Shown here: positions 25,397-32,800 of the stretch, in pieces | Layout of the letters: the number at the start of each line of letters is the position of its first letter | Position numbering within the stretch: position 1 is the first letter of the stretch | NCBI GenBank assembly: GCA_020846975.1 | Contig: JADLCX010000060.1 | Coordinates: 1 to 64,000, forward strand | Direction: 5' to 3' | DNA: 64,000 nt | Source: Phycisphaerales bacterium | GTDB lineage: Bacteria > Planctomycetota > Phycisphaerae > Phycisphaerales > UBA1924 | The notes under the pieces: model-generated | Seen by the model: the letters and a program-made list of their open reading frames with translations, nothing else | Database searches by the model: none | What the model was told of the DNA's origin: nothing | Program-made: the position numbers and the translations under genes

Positions 25397-26176
25397 TCAT
25401 GGGCAGGGCGAGAAGTAGGCCGCGAGGAAGTCGAAGAGGTCTTGCGTGGACTTGGCTCCGGAGTGGTTGAAGTCACCTGGACAAGCGCGGCAGGTGGCGG
25501 GCGAGCAGGCGGAGTTGAGGCCGTCGAAGCGGAGGCCGAGCGTGGAACAGGTGGAGGTGTCGAGCACGAGACATCCGCCGGTGTCGGGGTTGCAGCAGGC
25601 GCCGATGAGGGCGCCATCGATGCGGACGGCGGGGAGTTCGGCTCCATCGGTGCGGACCCACGGAACGCCGGGTCCGTTTCGGAAGGCGTAGGAGCCGAAG
25701 ACGGGCGGAAGTCCGGCGTGGGCGACGGCCGCGTTGCCCTGGCTGACGGTGCCGTCGATCAGGAGCCAGTAGGGCTGGCCGGCGTTGAGTGTTGCGGAGG
25801 TTGGCGAGGTGAAGACGGCGATCTGGCCGGCGGGCGAGACGACGGTGGGACTTGAAGTCCAGACGGGCGATGCGCCGGGGAGGCTCGCGGATTCGGGGAC
25901 GATGGCGGAGAAGAGCGAGGAAGAGCCGTTGCCGCCGACGGAGCGGAGGTAGGCGGAGACCTGCGTCACGCGGACGGTTGCGGTGGGCACGAAGCGGACG
26001 GCGATGGCGGTTTGCTGGCCGCCGGAGATGGCGAAGCCTCCGCCGCCCGCGCTGACGGCGTTGTTGGGGCCGAAACTGTTGAAGATGATGTCGGCGTGTG
26101 CGGGCAACGCCGCCGCGGCGGACAGGGAGAGCGCGGCGGCGACGGCGTGTCGGGGGCTGGCGAAGGGTGCGGGCAT
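25397..26176 (-). CDS. secreted paralogue with GACC cysteine module and single dockerin-like repeat
   Basis: The protein has 259 residues. The signal peptide ends near LPAHA. The domain DIIFNSFGPNNAVSAGGGGF to AELPAVRIDGALIGAC is clearly homologous to the N-terminal domain of the next, much larger gene (same FNSFGP, AISGGxQ, RFVP, TQVSAYL, AGQPYWL and LPAVRI landmarks). A cysteine module (GACCNPDTGGCLVLDTSTCS...) and one dockerin-like repeat (GDFNHSGAKSTQDLFDFLAA) follow. The second repeat normally present in a dockerin is missing. GAGGA lies about 8 bases before ATG 26176. It is probably exported and carries a binding or anchoring domain of unknown ligand. Confidence 0.82.
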   Translation of the reverse strand: MPAPFASPRHAVAAALSLSAAAALPAHADIIFNSFGPNNAVSAGGGGFAISGGQQTAIAVRFVPTATVRVTQVSAYLRSVGGNGSSSLFSAIVPESASLPGASPVWTSSPTVVSPAGQIAVFTSPTSATLNAGQPYWLLIDGTVSQGNAAVAHAGLPPVFGSYAFRNGPGVPWVRTDGAELPAVRIDGALIGACCNPDTGGCLVLDTSTCSTLGLRFDGLNSACSPATCRACPGDFNHSGAKSTQDLFDFLAAYFSPCP

Positions 26177-26206
26177 GGGGGGGGTCCTCGTGGTGGTTGG
26201 AACAAC

Positions 26207-26242
26207 CACTCAGGCGCGGACCTGGGCTGTGGGGGGACAGGG
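26207..26242 (-). repeat. leader element shared with the downstream paralogue, copy 2
   Basis: The same two blocks as at 25255-25290 occur here with the same 10-base spacer, ahead of the start at 26176. The conservation of non-coding bases suggests a recent tandem duplication that included the leader. Confidence 0.6.
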
Positions 26243-26512
26243 AAATGGGTGGTGAGTACCTGGCAGCCTGCACCCGCCGTGCAGCACGCGCCGGCGAGCG
26301 CGGGGCAAGGGTCGGGCGCGCACGTTGTTCCGGCTCCCACAAAGGTGCCGCCGCTGCCCGCGCGTTGGCTTCAGTCGGCGATCACGCACGTGACGGTGGT
26401 GTTCAAACAACACGCGCCGGACTGAGCCGCGGCACGATGTGATGTGGCGCACGATCGCCAGCGCGACCTGCCACGAGCACCGATGGGTGCAAAGGCGTGT
26501 GAAGGAATACAT
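26236..26512 (-). pseudogene. frameshifted relic of a secreted GACC-module protein
   Basis: ATG 26512 has AAAGGA 9 bases upstream and begins a signal-like stretch (MYSFTRLCTHRCSWQVALAI). The continuation AAAQSGACCLNTTVTCVIAD is one frame away and ends in a stop. The family's next segment, GGTFVGAGTTCAPDPCPALA followed by GACCTAGAGCQVL, is in the third frame. Read across the three frames this is a typical planctomycete GACC module; no single frame holds it. The relic ends in the leader of the intact gene at 26176. Two small indels, or sequencing errors, would explain it. Confidence 0.55.
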
Positions 26513-26678
26513 GGTGGGATGTCCTTTCGCGAAGTCGGTGCGTGCGATATCGAGAGCGCGCAGCCACGGGCGGGCGGGGCGCGACGCAAGGCCTCCGAGG
26601 CGGAACTCTGGGCAAAGTGGGTGGCGAGCGGCTGACAACCGTGAGCCGGTCGCTTCCTGATCGGGTTTGCGAGGACGA

Positions 26679-27635
26679 TCAGGCGGCGGCGCTGGAGGCG
26701 GGGCGGCGGGTCGCGGGCTTGATGTCGCCGTGGATCAGTTCGTACTCCGGCCAGTGTTTCACGCTCGCGAGCACTTCGGCGATGGTCGTGAACTTGAAGG
26801 TGCGGAGGGACTGGCGGAGCTTCTCTTCGCACCCCTTGATGCCGACGTAGTACTTGAAGTACTTCTTCCACGGAAGTTTGAGGCGGGGCTGGTCGGGGTC
26901 GATCTCGCGCGGGTGGATGTAGGCCATGCCGGGGCGGCCGGCGGCGTGGTTCTGGCGGTAGCCGCGCTTGACGAGCGACATGGGGAACAGGCGCAGGTAG
27001 CCGCCGCCTGAGAAGGGCGTGGTGCGGCCCATGAAGTCCATGACGCTGACGGGCCAGCACTTCATCGAGGTCGGCTGTCGGAGGTCGAACGTGGGGTGCG
27101 GGGGAATGCGGAGCAGGAATGGGTCGCGCGTGAAGCCCTCGACGCCGCCGTGGTCGCGAGCGGCGGGGACGATGCTCACGTCGGTGGTGATGCCGTGCTT
27201 GGCGAGGATGGGGTAGGCGTAGGCGAAGGCCTCTCGCTTCATGCTGAAGCCGGGGGCGCGGAAGGCGGTGACGGGCTGGCCGCTGATCTCGCGCAGGACT
27301 TTCAGGCACTGACCGATGTCGGCGTCGAACTCCTCGGGCGTCTGCTCGTAGACGACGCGGTGGTAGTAGGTGTGGCAGCCGATCTCGTGGCCTGCGTCGG
27401 CGAGGCGCTTGATGAGGCTCGGGTACTTCTCCGCGACCCAGCCGACGGTGAGAAACGTGCCGCGAGCGCCGGTCTCGTCGAGCAGGCGCATGAGGATTTC
27501 GGTGTCCTTGACGACGAAGGGCGGGGCCGCGTCCCAGGTGGCGGGATCGTTGTAGGGCGTGTCGGCGGCGCAGATGTGCCACCACTCTTCGAGATCGACG
27601 CAGAAGGCGTTGAGTTGGGTTGGAGGTGTGACCAT
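26679..27635 (-). CDS. polysaccharide deacetylase, DUF3473 type
   Basis: A carbohydrate esterase family 4 (NodB-fold) protein of 318 residues. The metal-site residues are visible: Asp in FCVDLEEWW (about 11-19) and the His pair in HEIGCHTYYH (83-92), with FRAPGFSMKREAF as motif 3 and the C-terminal YIHPREIDPDQPR typical of the DUF3473 extension. Members of this subgroup accompany extracellular polysaccharide and PEP-CTERM/exosortase loci and are thought to de-N-acetylate nascent glycans. ATG 27635 is chosen for the family-like N-terminus; no good Shine-Dalgarno sequence is seen. It is the last gene of the cluster containing the E1 and lipoyl-acyltransferase genes. Confidence 0.88.
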   Translation of the reverse strand: MVTPPTQLNAFCVDLEEWWHICAADTPYNDPATWDAAPPFVVKDTEILMRLLDETGARGTFLTVGWVAEKYPSLIKRLADAGHEIGCHTYYHRVVYEQTPEEFDADIGQCLKVLREISGQPVTAFRAPGFSMKREAFAYAYPILAKHGITTDVSIVPAARDHGGVEGFTRDPFLLRIPPHPTFDLRQPTSMKCWPVSVMDFMGRTTPFSGGGYLRLFPMSLVKRGYRQNHAAGRPGMAYIHPREIDPDQPRLKLPWKKYFKYYVGIKGCEEKLRQSLRTFKFTTIAEVLASVKHWPEYELIHGDIKPATRRPASSAAA

Positions 27636-27678
27636 GAGAAGGAGGCGGGAACACAGAGACACGGAGAAGTCACGGAGA

Positions 27679-27734
27679 GCACAGAGAAGAGCCGAGAAGC
27701 CGGGTTCGGATGAGTTGAGAGCTCTTCTCTGTGC
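27679..27734. repeat. 14-bp inverted repeat in an intergenic 'cacagag' element
   Basis: GCACAGAGAAGAGC (27679-27692) and its exact complement (27721-27734) flank a 28-base spacer. They sit within a longer stretch rich in CACAGAG/CTCTGTG words between the deacetylase and the acyltransferase fusion. A similar element precedes the E1 gene near 31.1 kb, so this is likely a dispersed non-coding repeat of the genome. Confidence 0.6.
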
Positions 27735-27774
27735 CCCCTGCGGTCTTGGCTCTGCGCCTCCGCGTTCCGGCTTC

Positions 27775-29064
27775 TTACGCCGGCTTTGGAAACTGTTTGA
27801 TCACTTTCGCCGGGTTGCCTTGAACCATGGTGTAGGGGGGGACGTTCGTGACGACGACGGAGCCCGAGGTGACGACGCTGGCCTTGCCGATGGTGACGCC
27901 GGGCATGACGACGGAGTTGACGCCGATGAAGCAGTGGTCTTCGAGGATGACGGGCTTGAGGACGACGGGGACCAGGCCGGACTCGCGGAGGTAGTGGGGG
28001 GCCTTGATGTGCGACATGATGACGCAGCCGGCGGTGATGCGGACGTCGTTGCCGATGGTGATGTTCTCGGGGAAGGCGGTCTCGATGATCGCGGTCGGAT
28101 CGATGAACACGTCGCGGCCCATCTTCACGCCGCGCATGCGGTGGATGGGCAGGATGACGCCGCGGGGCGCCCAGCGGGCGAGGTTGCCGAGGAGCCAGTT
28201 GCGCCAGAAGTAGTTCCAGGCGAGCCAGAGGACGGAGCGGTTGCCGCGGTCTTTCGCGCTGGACGCGGCGTCGCCGAAGAGGCCGCGGGACTTGGTTGGG
28301 TAGGCGGAGTTGACGGTGGATGCGGCGGCGCGGGGCTCGATCGGCGCGGACCTGGCGATCGTGGCGGGGCTTGGCGGCGCGGGGTGTTCGCGCTGGTGGT
28401 CGGCGATGCGGGATTCGAGGTGGCGGATGACATCGACCTCGCGGACCAGTCCGTGGCCGGCGAAGATGGTCTGGGCGTCGAGACGATGCTCGTCGATGAG
28501 GGCCTGGGCTTTTTTGGAGATGGCGAGGGAGGCGGCCGGGCGGTCCGGGAGCACGTGCGTTCCGGGCCCATCGGCGCTCGCCTCAACCGAGCCGCGGGCG
28601 TCGGCCCGCGGGTCGCTGGGAGCGACCGAACCGCTGCCCGCACCAACTGTTCCCTGCTGCCTGTCTCGGAGGCGGTTCGACGAACGGACGGGTGTACTCG
28701 CGGCCCCGCGCGACCCGTTCACACCGTTGCCCGGCTGCGTCCCGCCGGGTGACCGCGGGGGCTCGGTCGACGCACCGGCGACGGCCGCGGGCGCGGTCGC
28801 AAGCACCCGCCCGATCAACTCCCCGATCGGCACCTCGGCGCCCTTGCCGTGGAGAATCTGGACGAAGCCTCCGGCGTCGGCCTCGACTTCGAGGACGGCC
28901 TTGCTGGTCTCGATGCTGACGAGGAGTTGCCTGGCCTTTACCTGGTCGCCGTGCGAGACGTGCCAGTCCTGGATGGTGACGGTGTCGTCGTTGACGGTCT
29001 CGCGCGGGACGCGGATCTCGGCGAGGGTGGGGGCGGGGTCAGCGCTGGACGTTTGCGTGCTCAC
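27775..29064 (-). CDS. lipoyl domain - E3/E1-binding domain - left-handed beta-helix acyltransferase fusion
   Basis: The protein has 429 residues and an unusual architecture. Residues about 15-90 are a lipoyl domain with the modifiable lysine K55 in IETSKAVLEVEA. A flexible Pro/Gly/Ser linker follows, then a peripheral-subunit-binding domain (about 180-219, AISKKAQALIDEHRLDAQTI then GHGLVREVDVIRHLE). This is the order seen in E2 subunits. In place of the E2 catalytic core there is a hexapeptide-repeat acyltransferase (about 285-429) of the maltose/galactoside acetyltransferase type: IGNDVRITAGCVIMSHI with its His, then FIGVNSVVMPGVTIGKASVV and VQGNPAKVIK. GTG 29064 has GGAGG about 7 bases upstream and overlaps the E1 gene by 26 bases, implying coupled expression. 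I infer that the lipoyl arm delivers acyl groups to the sugar acyltransferase site. Confidence 0.88.
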   Translation of the reverse strand: MSTQTSSADPAPTLAEIRVPRETVNDDTVTIQDWHVSHGDQVKARQLLVSIETSKAVLEVEADAGGFVQILHGKGAEVPIGELIGRVLATAPAAVAGASTEPPRSPGGTQPGNGVNGSRGAASTPVRSSNRLRDRQQGTVGAGSGSVAPSDPRADARGSVEASADGPGTHVLPDRPAASLAISKKAQALIDEHRLDAQTIFAGHGLVREVDVIRHLESRIADHQREHPAPPSPATIARSAPIEPRAAASTVNSAYPTKSRGLFGDAASSAKDRGNRSVLWLAWNYFWRNWLLGNLARWAPRGVILPIHRMRGVKMGRDVFIDPTAIIETAFPENITIGNDVRITAGCVIMSHIKAPHYLRESGLVPVVLKPVILEDHCFIGVNSVVMPGVTIGKASVVTSGSVVVTNVPPYTMVQGNPAKVIKQFPKPA

Positions 29065-31099
29065 GCATCACCTCCAGCGCCTTGGTCACGATGTGGTTGG
29101 CGCCCGGCAGGCAGAGCTGCTCGAGCGGCCGTGCGGCGGGGATCGGGTTGGGCGTCGCGGTGACGCGGCGCGCGGACAGGCCGAGATGGCCGAGGCGTTC
29201 GCACGCCTGGGCGATGATCTCGCTGGACATGCTGACGAAACCCTGGCCCTCTTCGACGATCAGGAGCCGGCGCGATTGGCGCAGGCTCGGTTCGAGCACG
29301 CCGATGTCGAACGGGTAGAGCCGCGTGGGCATGAACAGGTCGCAGACCAGGTCTTCGTCGTTGAACAGGCGGATGACGGCCTCTTCGGCATCGACGGCGA
29401 CGCCGCCGAGGGCGACGATGGTGATGTCGGTTCCCGCTCCCGCGCCGTGTTCGTTCGTGTCGGGCTTGAGGCGCGCGGTCGGGAAGCGCTCGTTGGTGAA
29501 GATCAGGTCGAAGCCCGGGGGCGGGTCGGGGTTGACGTTCTGGCCGTAGAGGATCTTGTTCTCGATGACCAGCGTGGGGCGGTCGATCGAGGCGAACAGG
29601 TCCTTGTAGAGGAGGGTGGGCGAGTAGCGGTGGTTGAGGCAGAGGACCTGGGTGTCGGGGAGGCCGACGAAGTGCTTCTCGATGCTCTGGGAGTGCGTGG
29701 CGGCGTAGCCGCGCTTGCCGCCCATGGGCGTGCGGATGATGAGGGGCACGCGCACCTTGTCGTTGAACATGAAGCGGAACTTGGCGGCGTGGTTGATCCA
29801 CTGATCGGCGCAGAGGGTCATGAAGTCGCCGAACATGATCTCGACGACGGGGATCATGCCGCAGAGGGCGAGTCCGTTGCCGATGCCGCTGATGGCGTGC
29901 TCGGAGATGGGCGTGTTGCGGACGCGCTCGGGCCACCTGGTCGAGAGGCCCATCGTGGCCTTGAACGCGCCGCCGTAGGGGGACTCGATGTCCTCGCCGA
30001 TGAGGACGAGGTTGGGGTGGCATTCGAGACCGTGTTCGAGGCCCTTGCGGACGGCGGCGACGCCCTTTTCCTTCTCGAACGTCCTGTGCTGCCAGTGGTA
30101 CTCGTGCGCTGACCCGGGCTTGTGCTCGTCCATGCGCACATCGCCCCACGGCGCGGCATCGGCGGCGGCGACGGCCGCTTCGATCTCGGCGGCGATCTCG
30201 GTCTCCATCGCCTTCCAGCGCGGGTCGGCCTCGTAGCGCTTCATCAGAACGTTGACCGGGTCGCGGTCGAAGAAGGGCTGCACGTACTCCTGCGGGCGGT
30301 TATCGTCGCCCTTGCTGTGGGCCATGAGGCGGAAGGTGTCGACGCGGTGCCACGCGGGGCGGCCCGTGCGGCGGATCTCGTCGATGCACGCCCTCATGTT
30401 GTCGAGGAGTTTCGGCCAGTCCCACGTATCGCTGTGCCAGGCCTTGATGCCGAACGCCTCGGCGCGGGCGTTGATGTCGCCGGCGAGGGTCTGGGTCTGG
30501 CTGGTGGATTGCGCGAACAGGTTGTTCTCGTTGACGAACAGCACCGGCAGGTCCCACTTGCTGGCGATGTTGAGCGACTCGTAGAGCGCGCCCTGGCCGA
30601 GCGTGCCGTCGCCGATGTAGACCACGGCGATGCCGCCCCCCCCTCCGGTCGAGCCCTTCAGTTTGTGGGCGAAGGCCTGGCCGGCGGCCACCGGGGCGAT
30701 TCCGCCCTGGATGCCGTTGGAGTAGAAGCCGTCGATCTGGGTGTGCTGCGATCCGCCGCGGCCGCCGCAGACGCCGCAGGACTTGCCCATGATCTCGCCG
30801 ATGAGCGCGAGGATGTCGCGGCGGTAGGACAGGAAGTGGCCGTGGCCGCGGTGGTTGCTGAAGATGGTGTCGCGGTCGTTCAGGCAGCGCGAGACGCTGA
30901 CGCCGACGAACTCCTGCCCGATGCAGGTGTGGACGGTGCCGAAGAGTTTTCCCTCGCTGAAGAGTTTGAGCAGACGCTGCTCGACCATGCGGATGGTGAG
31001 GGCGGTCTTGAGTTCGGCGGGGAAGTTGGAGAGCGGATCGGGCAACAGGGTTCTCGGATCATTCACCGGTGAGAAGACAGAGAGCACTGAGTGACCCAT
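29039..31099 (-). CDS. 2-oxoacid dehydrogenase E1, alpha and beta subunits fused
   Basis: A ThDP enzyme of about 686 residues that decarboxylates a 2-oxoacid and reductively acylates lipoamide. The alpha half (about 25-325) has RMVEQRLLKLFSEGKLFGTV, HRGHGHFLS and the ThDP motif GDGTLGQGALYESLN (163-177) ending at ENN (191-193). The beta half (about 340-686) has LIGEDIESPYGGAFKAT, RNTPISEHAISGIGNGLAL, FGDFMTLCADQWINHAAKFR and HSQSIEKHFVGLP. The order and spacing match branched-chain/acetoin-type E1. The substrate is unknown; the setting among sugar genes argues against central metabolism. ATG 31099 lies inside an intergenic-type inverted repeat and has no Shine-Dalgarno sequence, so GTG 31066 is a serious alternative start. 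No E2 core or E3 gene is nearby. Confidence 0.92.
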   Translation of the reverse strand: MGHSVLSVFSPVNDPRTLLPDPLSNFPAELKTALTIRMVEQRLLKLFSEGKLFGTVHTCIGQEFVGVSVSRCLNDRDTIFSNHRGHGHFLSYRRDILALIGEIMGKSCGVCGGRGGSQHTQIDGFYSNGIQGGIAPVAAGQAFAHKLKGSTGGGGGIAVVYIGDGTLGQGALYESLNIASKWDLPVLFVNENNLFAQSTSQTQTLAGDINARAEAFGIKAWHSDTWDWPKLLDNMRACIDEIRRTGRPAWHRVDTFRLMAHSKGDDNRPQEYVQPFFDRDPVNVLMKRYEADPRWKAMETEIAAEIEAAVAAADAAPWGDVRMDEHKPGSAHEYHWQHRTFEKEKGVAAVRKGLEHGLECHPNLVLIGEDIESPYGGAFKATMGLSTRWPERVRNTPISEHAISGIGNGLALCGMIPVVEIMFGDFMTLCADQWINHAAKFRFMFNDKVRVPLIIRTPMGGKRGYAATHSQSIEKHFVGLPDTQVLCLNHRYSPTLLYKDLFASIDRPTLVIENKILYGQNVNPDPPPGFDLIFTNERFPTARLKPDTNEHGAGAGTDITIVALGGVAVDAEEAVIRLFNDEDLVCDLFMPTRLYPFDIGVLEPSLRQSRRLLIVEEGQGFVSMSSEIIAQACERLGHLGLSARRVTATPNPIPAARPLEQLCLPGANHIVTKALEVMREHANVQR

Positions 31100-31139
31100 G
31101 AAGAAGGTTCGATGCCTCTCTCGGTGGTCTCGGTGCTCT
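31081..31139. repeat. imperfect inverted repeat around the E1 start
   Basis: AGAGCACTGAG (31081-31091) pairs with CTCGGTGCTCT (31129-31139), ten of eleven positions plus a wobble. The predicted E1 ATG lies between the arms. The wording resembles the CACAGAG element at 27.7 kb. It may occlude the ATG or indicate that translation begins downstream at 31066. Confidence 0.45.
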
Positions 31140-31159
31140 CCGTGGTGAGAATGCGGGTC

Positions 31160-32308
31160 TCAGCGGGCCTTGACCTTGGCCCGCCCCTTGGATGCGGGCT
31201 TCTTGTGCTTGCCGTTGGTGGAAGGCTTGGGCTTGCCCTTGGATGCGGTCTTGGACCTGGCGGGCTTGGGCGCGGAGACGGTCTTGCCCGAGCCGTACTT
31301 GGCCAGCCACTCCTGCTCGATCCACTCGTAGGTCTTCTGCATGCCGTCGCGGAGGCGCGTGTCGGGCTCCCAGGCGAAGACCTTCCTGATGAGCGTGTTG
31401 TCGCTGTTGCGGCCGCGCACGCCCTTGGGGGCGTCGAGTTTGTAGGAGCGGTCCAGCCTGATGCCGGCGATGTTCTCGGCGATGGAGACGAGCTGGTTGA
31501 TGCTGACCAGTTCCGAGGAGCCGAGGTTGATCGGCTCGATGAAGTCGCTGTTGGTCAGCGTCTGGATGCCGCGCAGGCAGTCGGAGATGTACATGAACGA
31601 GCGGGTCTGCTCGCCGTCGCCCCAGATCTCGATCTGGTGCTTGCCGCTCTGCTTGGCGGCGATGACCTTGCGGCAGATGGCGGCGGGGGCCTTCTCGCGC
31701 CCGCCCTCCCAGGTGCCGAAGGGCCCGTAGACGTTGTGGAAGCGGGCGACGCGGGCCTTGAGCCCGTAGTCCTCGCGGAAGTGCCGGCACATGCGCTCGC
31801 TGAAGAGTTTCTCCCAGCCGTAGCCGTCCTCGGGCATGGCGGGGTAGGCGTCGGCTTCCTTGAGCGCGGTGACGTCGGCGTTGGTCTGCTTGTCGGCGTT
31901 GTAGACGCACGCGCTGGACGAGTAGAAGAACCGGTCGATGCCCTCGTCCTTGGCGGCGAGGATCATGTGCGTGTTGGTGAGCACGCTGAGCATGCACAGG
32001 GCCTTGTTGTTCTCGATGAAGCCCATGCCGCCCATGTCGGCGGCGAGCTGGAAGACGTAGCCGCCCTTGCAGCCCTTGAGGGCGCGCCGGCAGTTGTCGA
32101 GGTTTTTCAGGTCGCCCTTCTCCTCGCCGGCGATGTTCTTCACACCGCGATGAACCTGGTACCACTCGTCGAGCGGCTTGATATCCACCGAGCGGATGCT
32201 GGTGTATCCCTGGCGCAGCAGGTCGGCGACGAGGTGGCCGCCGATGAACCCGCCGCCGCCGGCGACGACGATGGGGGTGGACTTGGACAGTCGGGTGTTG
32301 CCGATCAT
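31160..32308 (-). CDS. GDP-mannose 3,5-epimerase-like NAD-dependent epimerase with basic C-terminal tail
   Basis: An extended-SDR enzyme of 382 residues. The Rossmann motif is GGGGFIGGHL (17-26). The segment AADMGGMGFIENN (89-101) is the hallmark of GDP-mannose 3,5-epimerases, SSSACVY gives the serine region, and Tyr163-x-x-x-Lys167 (YGWEK) the catalytic pair. It would produce a GDP-galactose/gulose-type sugar as substrate for the neighbouring acyl-transfer genes. The last 45 residues are not part of the family: a Lys/Ala/Ser/Pro-rich tail (from about 338, SAPKPARSKTASKGKPKP...) resembling histone-H1-like or nucleic-acid-binding tails. It lies 60 bases upstream of E1 on the same strand. Confidence 0.86.
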   Translation of the reverse strand: MIGNTRLSKSTPIVVAGGGGFIGGHLVADLLRQGYTSIRSVDIKPLDEWYQVHRGVKNIAGEEKGDLKNLDNCRRALKGCKGGYVFQLAADMGGMGFIENNKALCMLSVLTNTHMILAAKDEGIDRFFYSSSACVYNADKQTNADVTALKEADAYPAMPEDGYGWEKLFSERMCRHFREDYGLKARVARFHNVYGPFGTWEGGREKAPAAICRKVIAAKQSGKHQIEIWGDGEQTRSFMYISDCLRGIQTLTNSDFIEPINLGSSELVSINQLVSIAENIAGIRLDRSYKLDAPKGVRGRNSDNTLIRKVFAWEPDTRLRDGMQKTYEWIEQEWLAKYGSGKTVSAPKPARSKTASKGKPKPSTNGKHKKPASKGRAKVKAR

Positions 32309-32388
32309 GGAGGGCTCGATCTCTCTCAGGGGTGGAATGGGGGGAAAAGCGCGTGGGGAACAGGGCCGTCAGCGGCGCTGATCGCGGC

Positions 32389-32613
32389 TCAGGCGGCGCT
32401 GGCGTTGCGCGGCGACTTCTTGCCGGATGACGGGCTGTTGGATACGGAGTTTATGCCCGGCGTGTTCGGGGACTTGGCCGCGGCGGTGTCGTGGTGGGCC
32501 TTGTCGCAGCAGTTTTCACGGCCGCAGCAGCCCGGGTTGGTCGGCTTGGCGGCTTGCTCGGCCTTCGGATCGGCGAGGTGGGAGTGCGGAGGACGGAAGG
32601 GTGGGTGGGTCAT
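32389..32613 (-). CDS. small cysteine-rich protein upstream of the epimerase
   Basis: This is a 74-residue ORF with no recognised domain. The notable feature is PGCCGRENCCDKAHHD (about 28-43), four cysteines in two CC pairs plus two adjacent histidines, a plausible metal- or redox-active cluster. The rest is Pro/Ser/Lys-rich. GC at third codon positions is close to 87%, and AAAGG lies 7 bases before ATG 32613; both support a real gene. It is on the same strand as the epimerase-E1-acyltransferase genes, 80 bases ahead of them. Confidence 0.6.
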   Translation of the reverse strand: MTHPPFRPPHSHLADPKAEQAAKPTNPGCCGRENCCDKAHHDTAAAKSPNTPGINSVSNSPSSGKKSPRNASAA

Positions 32614-32800
32614 GGGTGGACCTTTCGAGAATGGAGCACACATCCCTAACCCGGCTCGCGGATGCGGAGGACGGGAGAAGGGCGGTTCCAACGACACAAT
32701 CGGCCAAGTTTGCCGGGCACTGAACCGCCGCGCGGCGAGAGTCGGGCGGGAACTGAACGGCCGCGGCACGCTCGGAAGGGGTTTCCCAGGTTGAAGCGGC

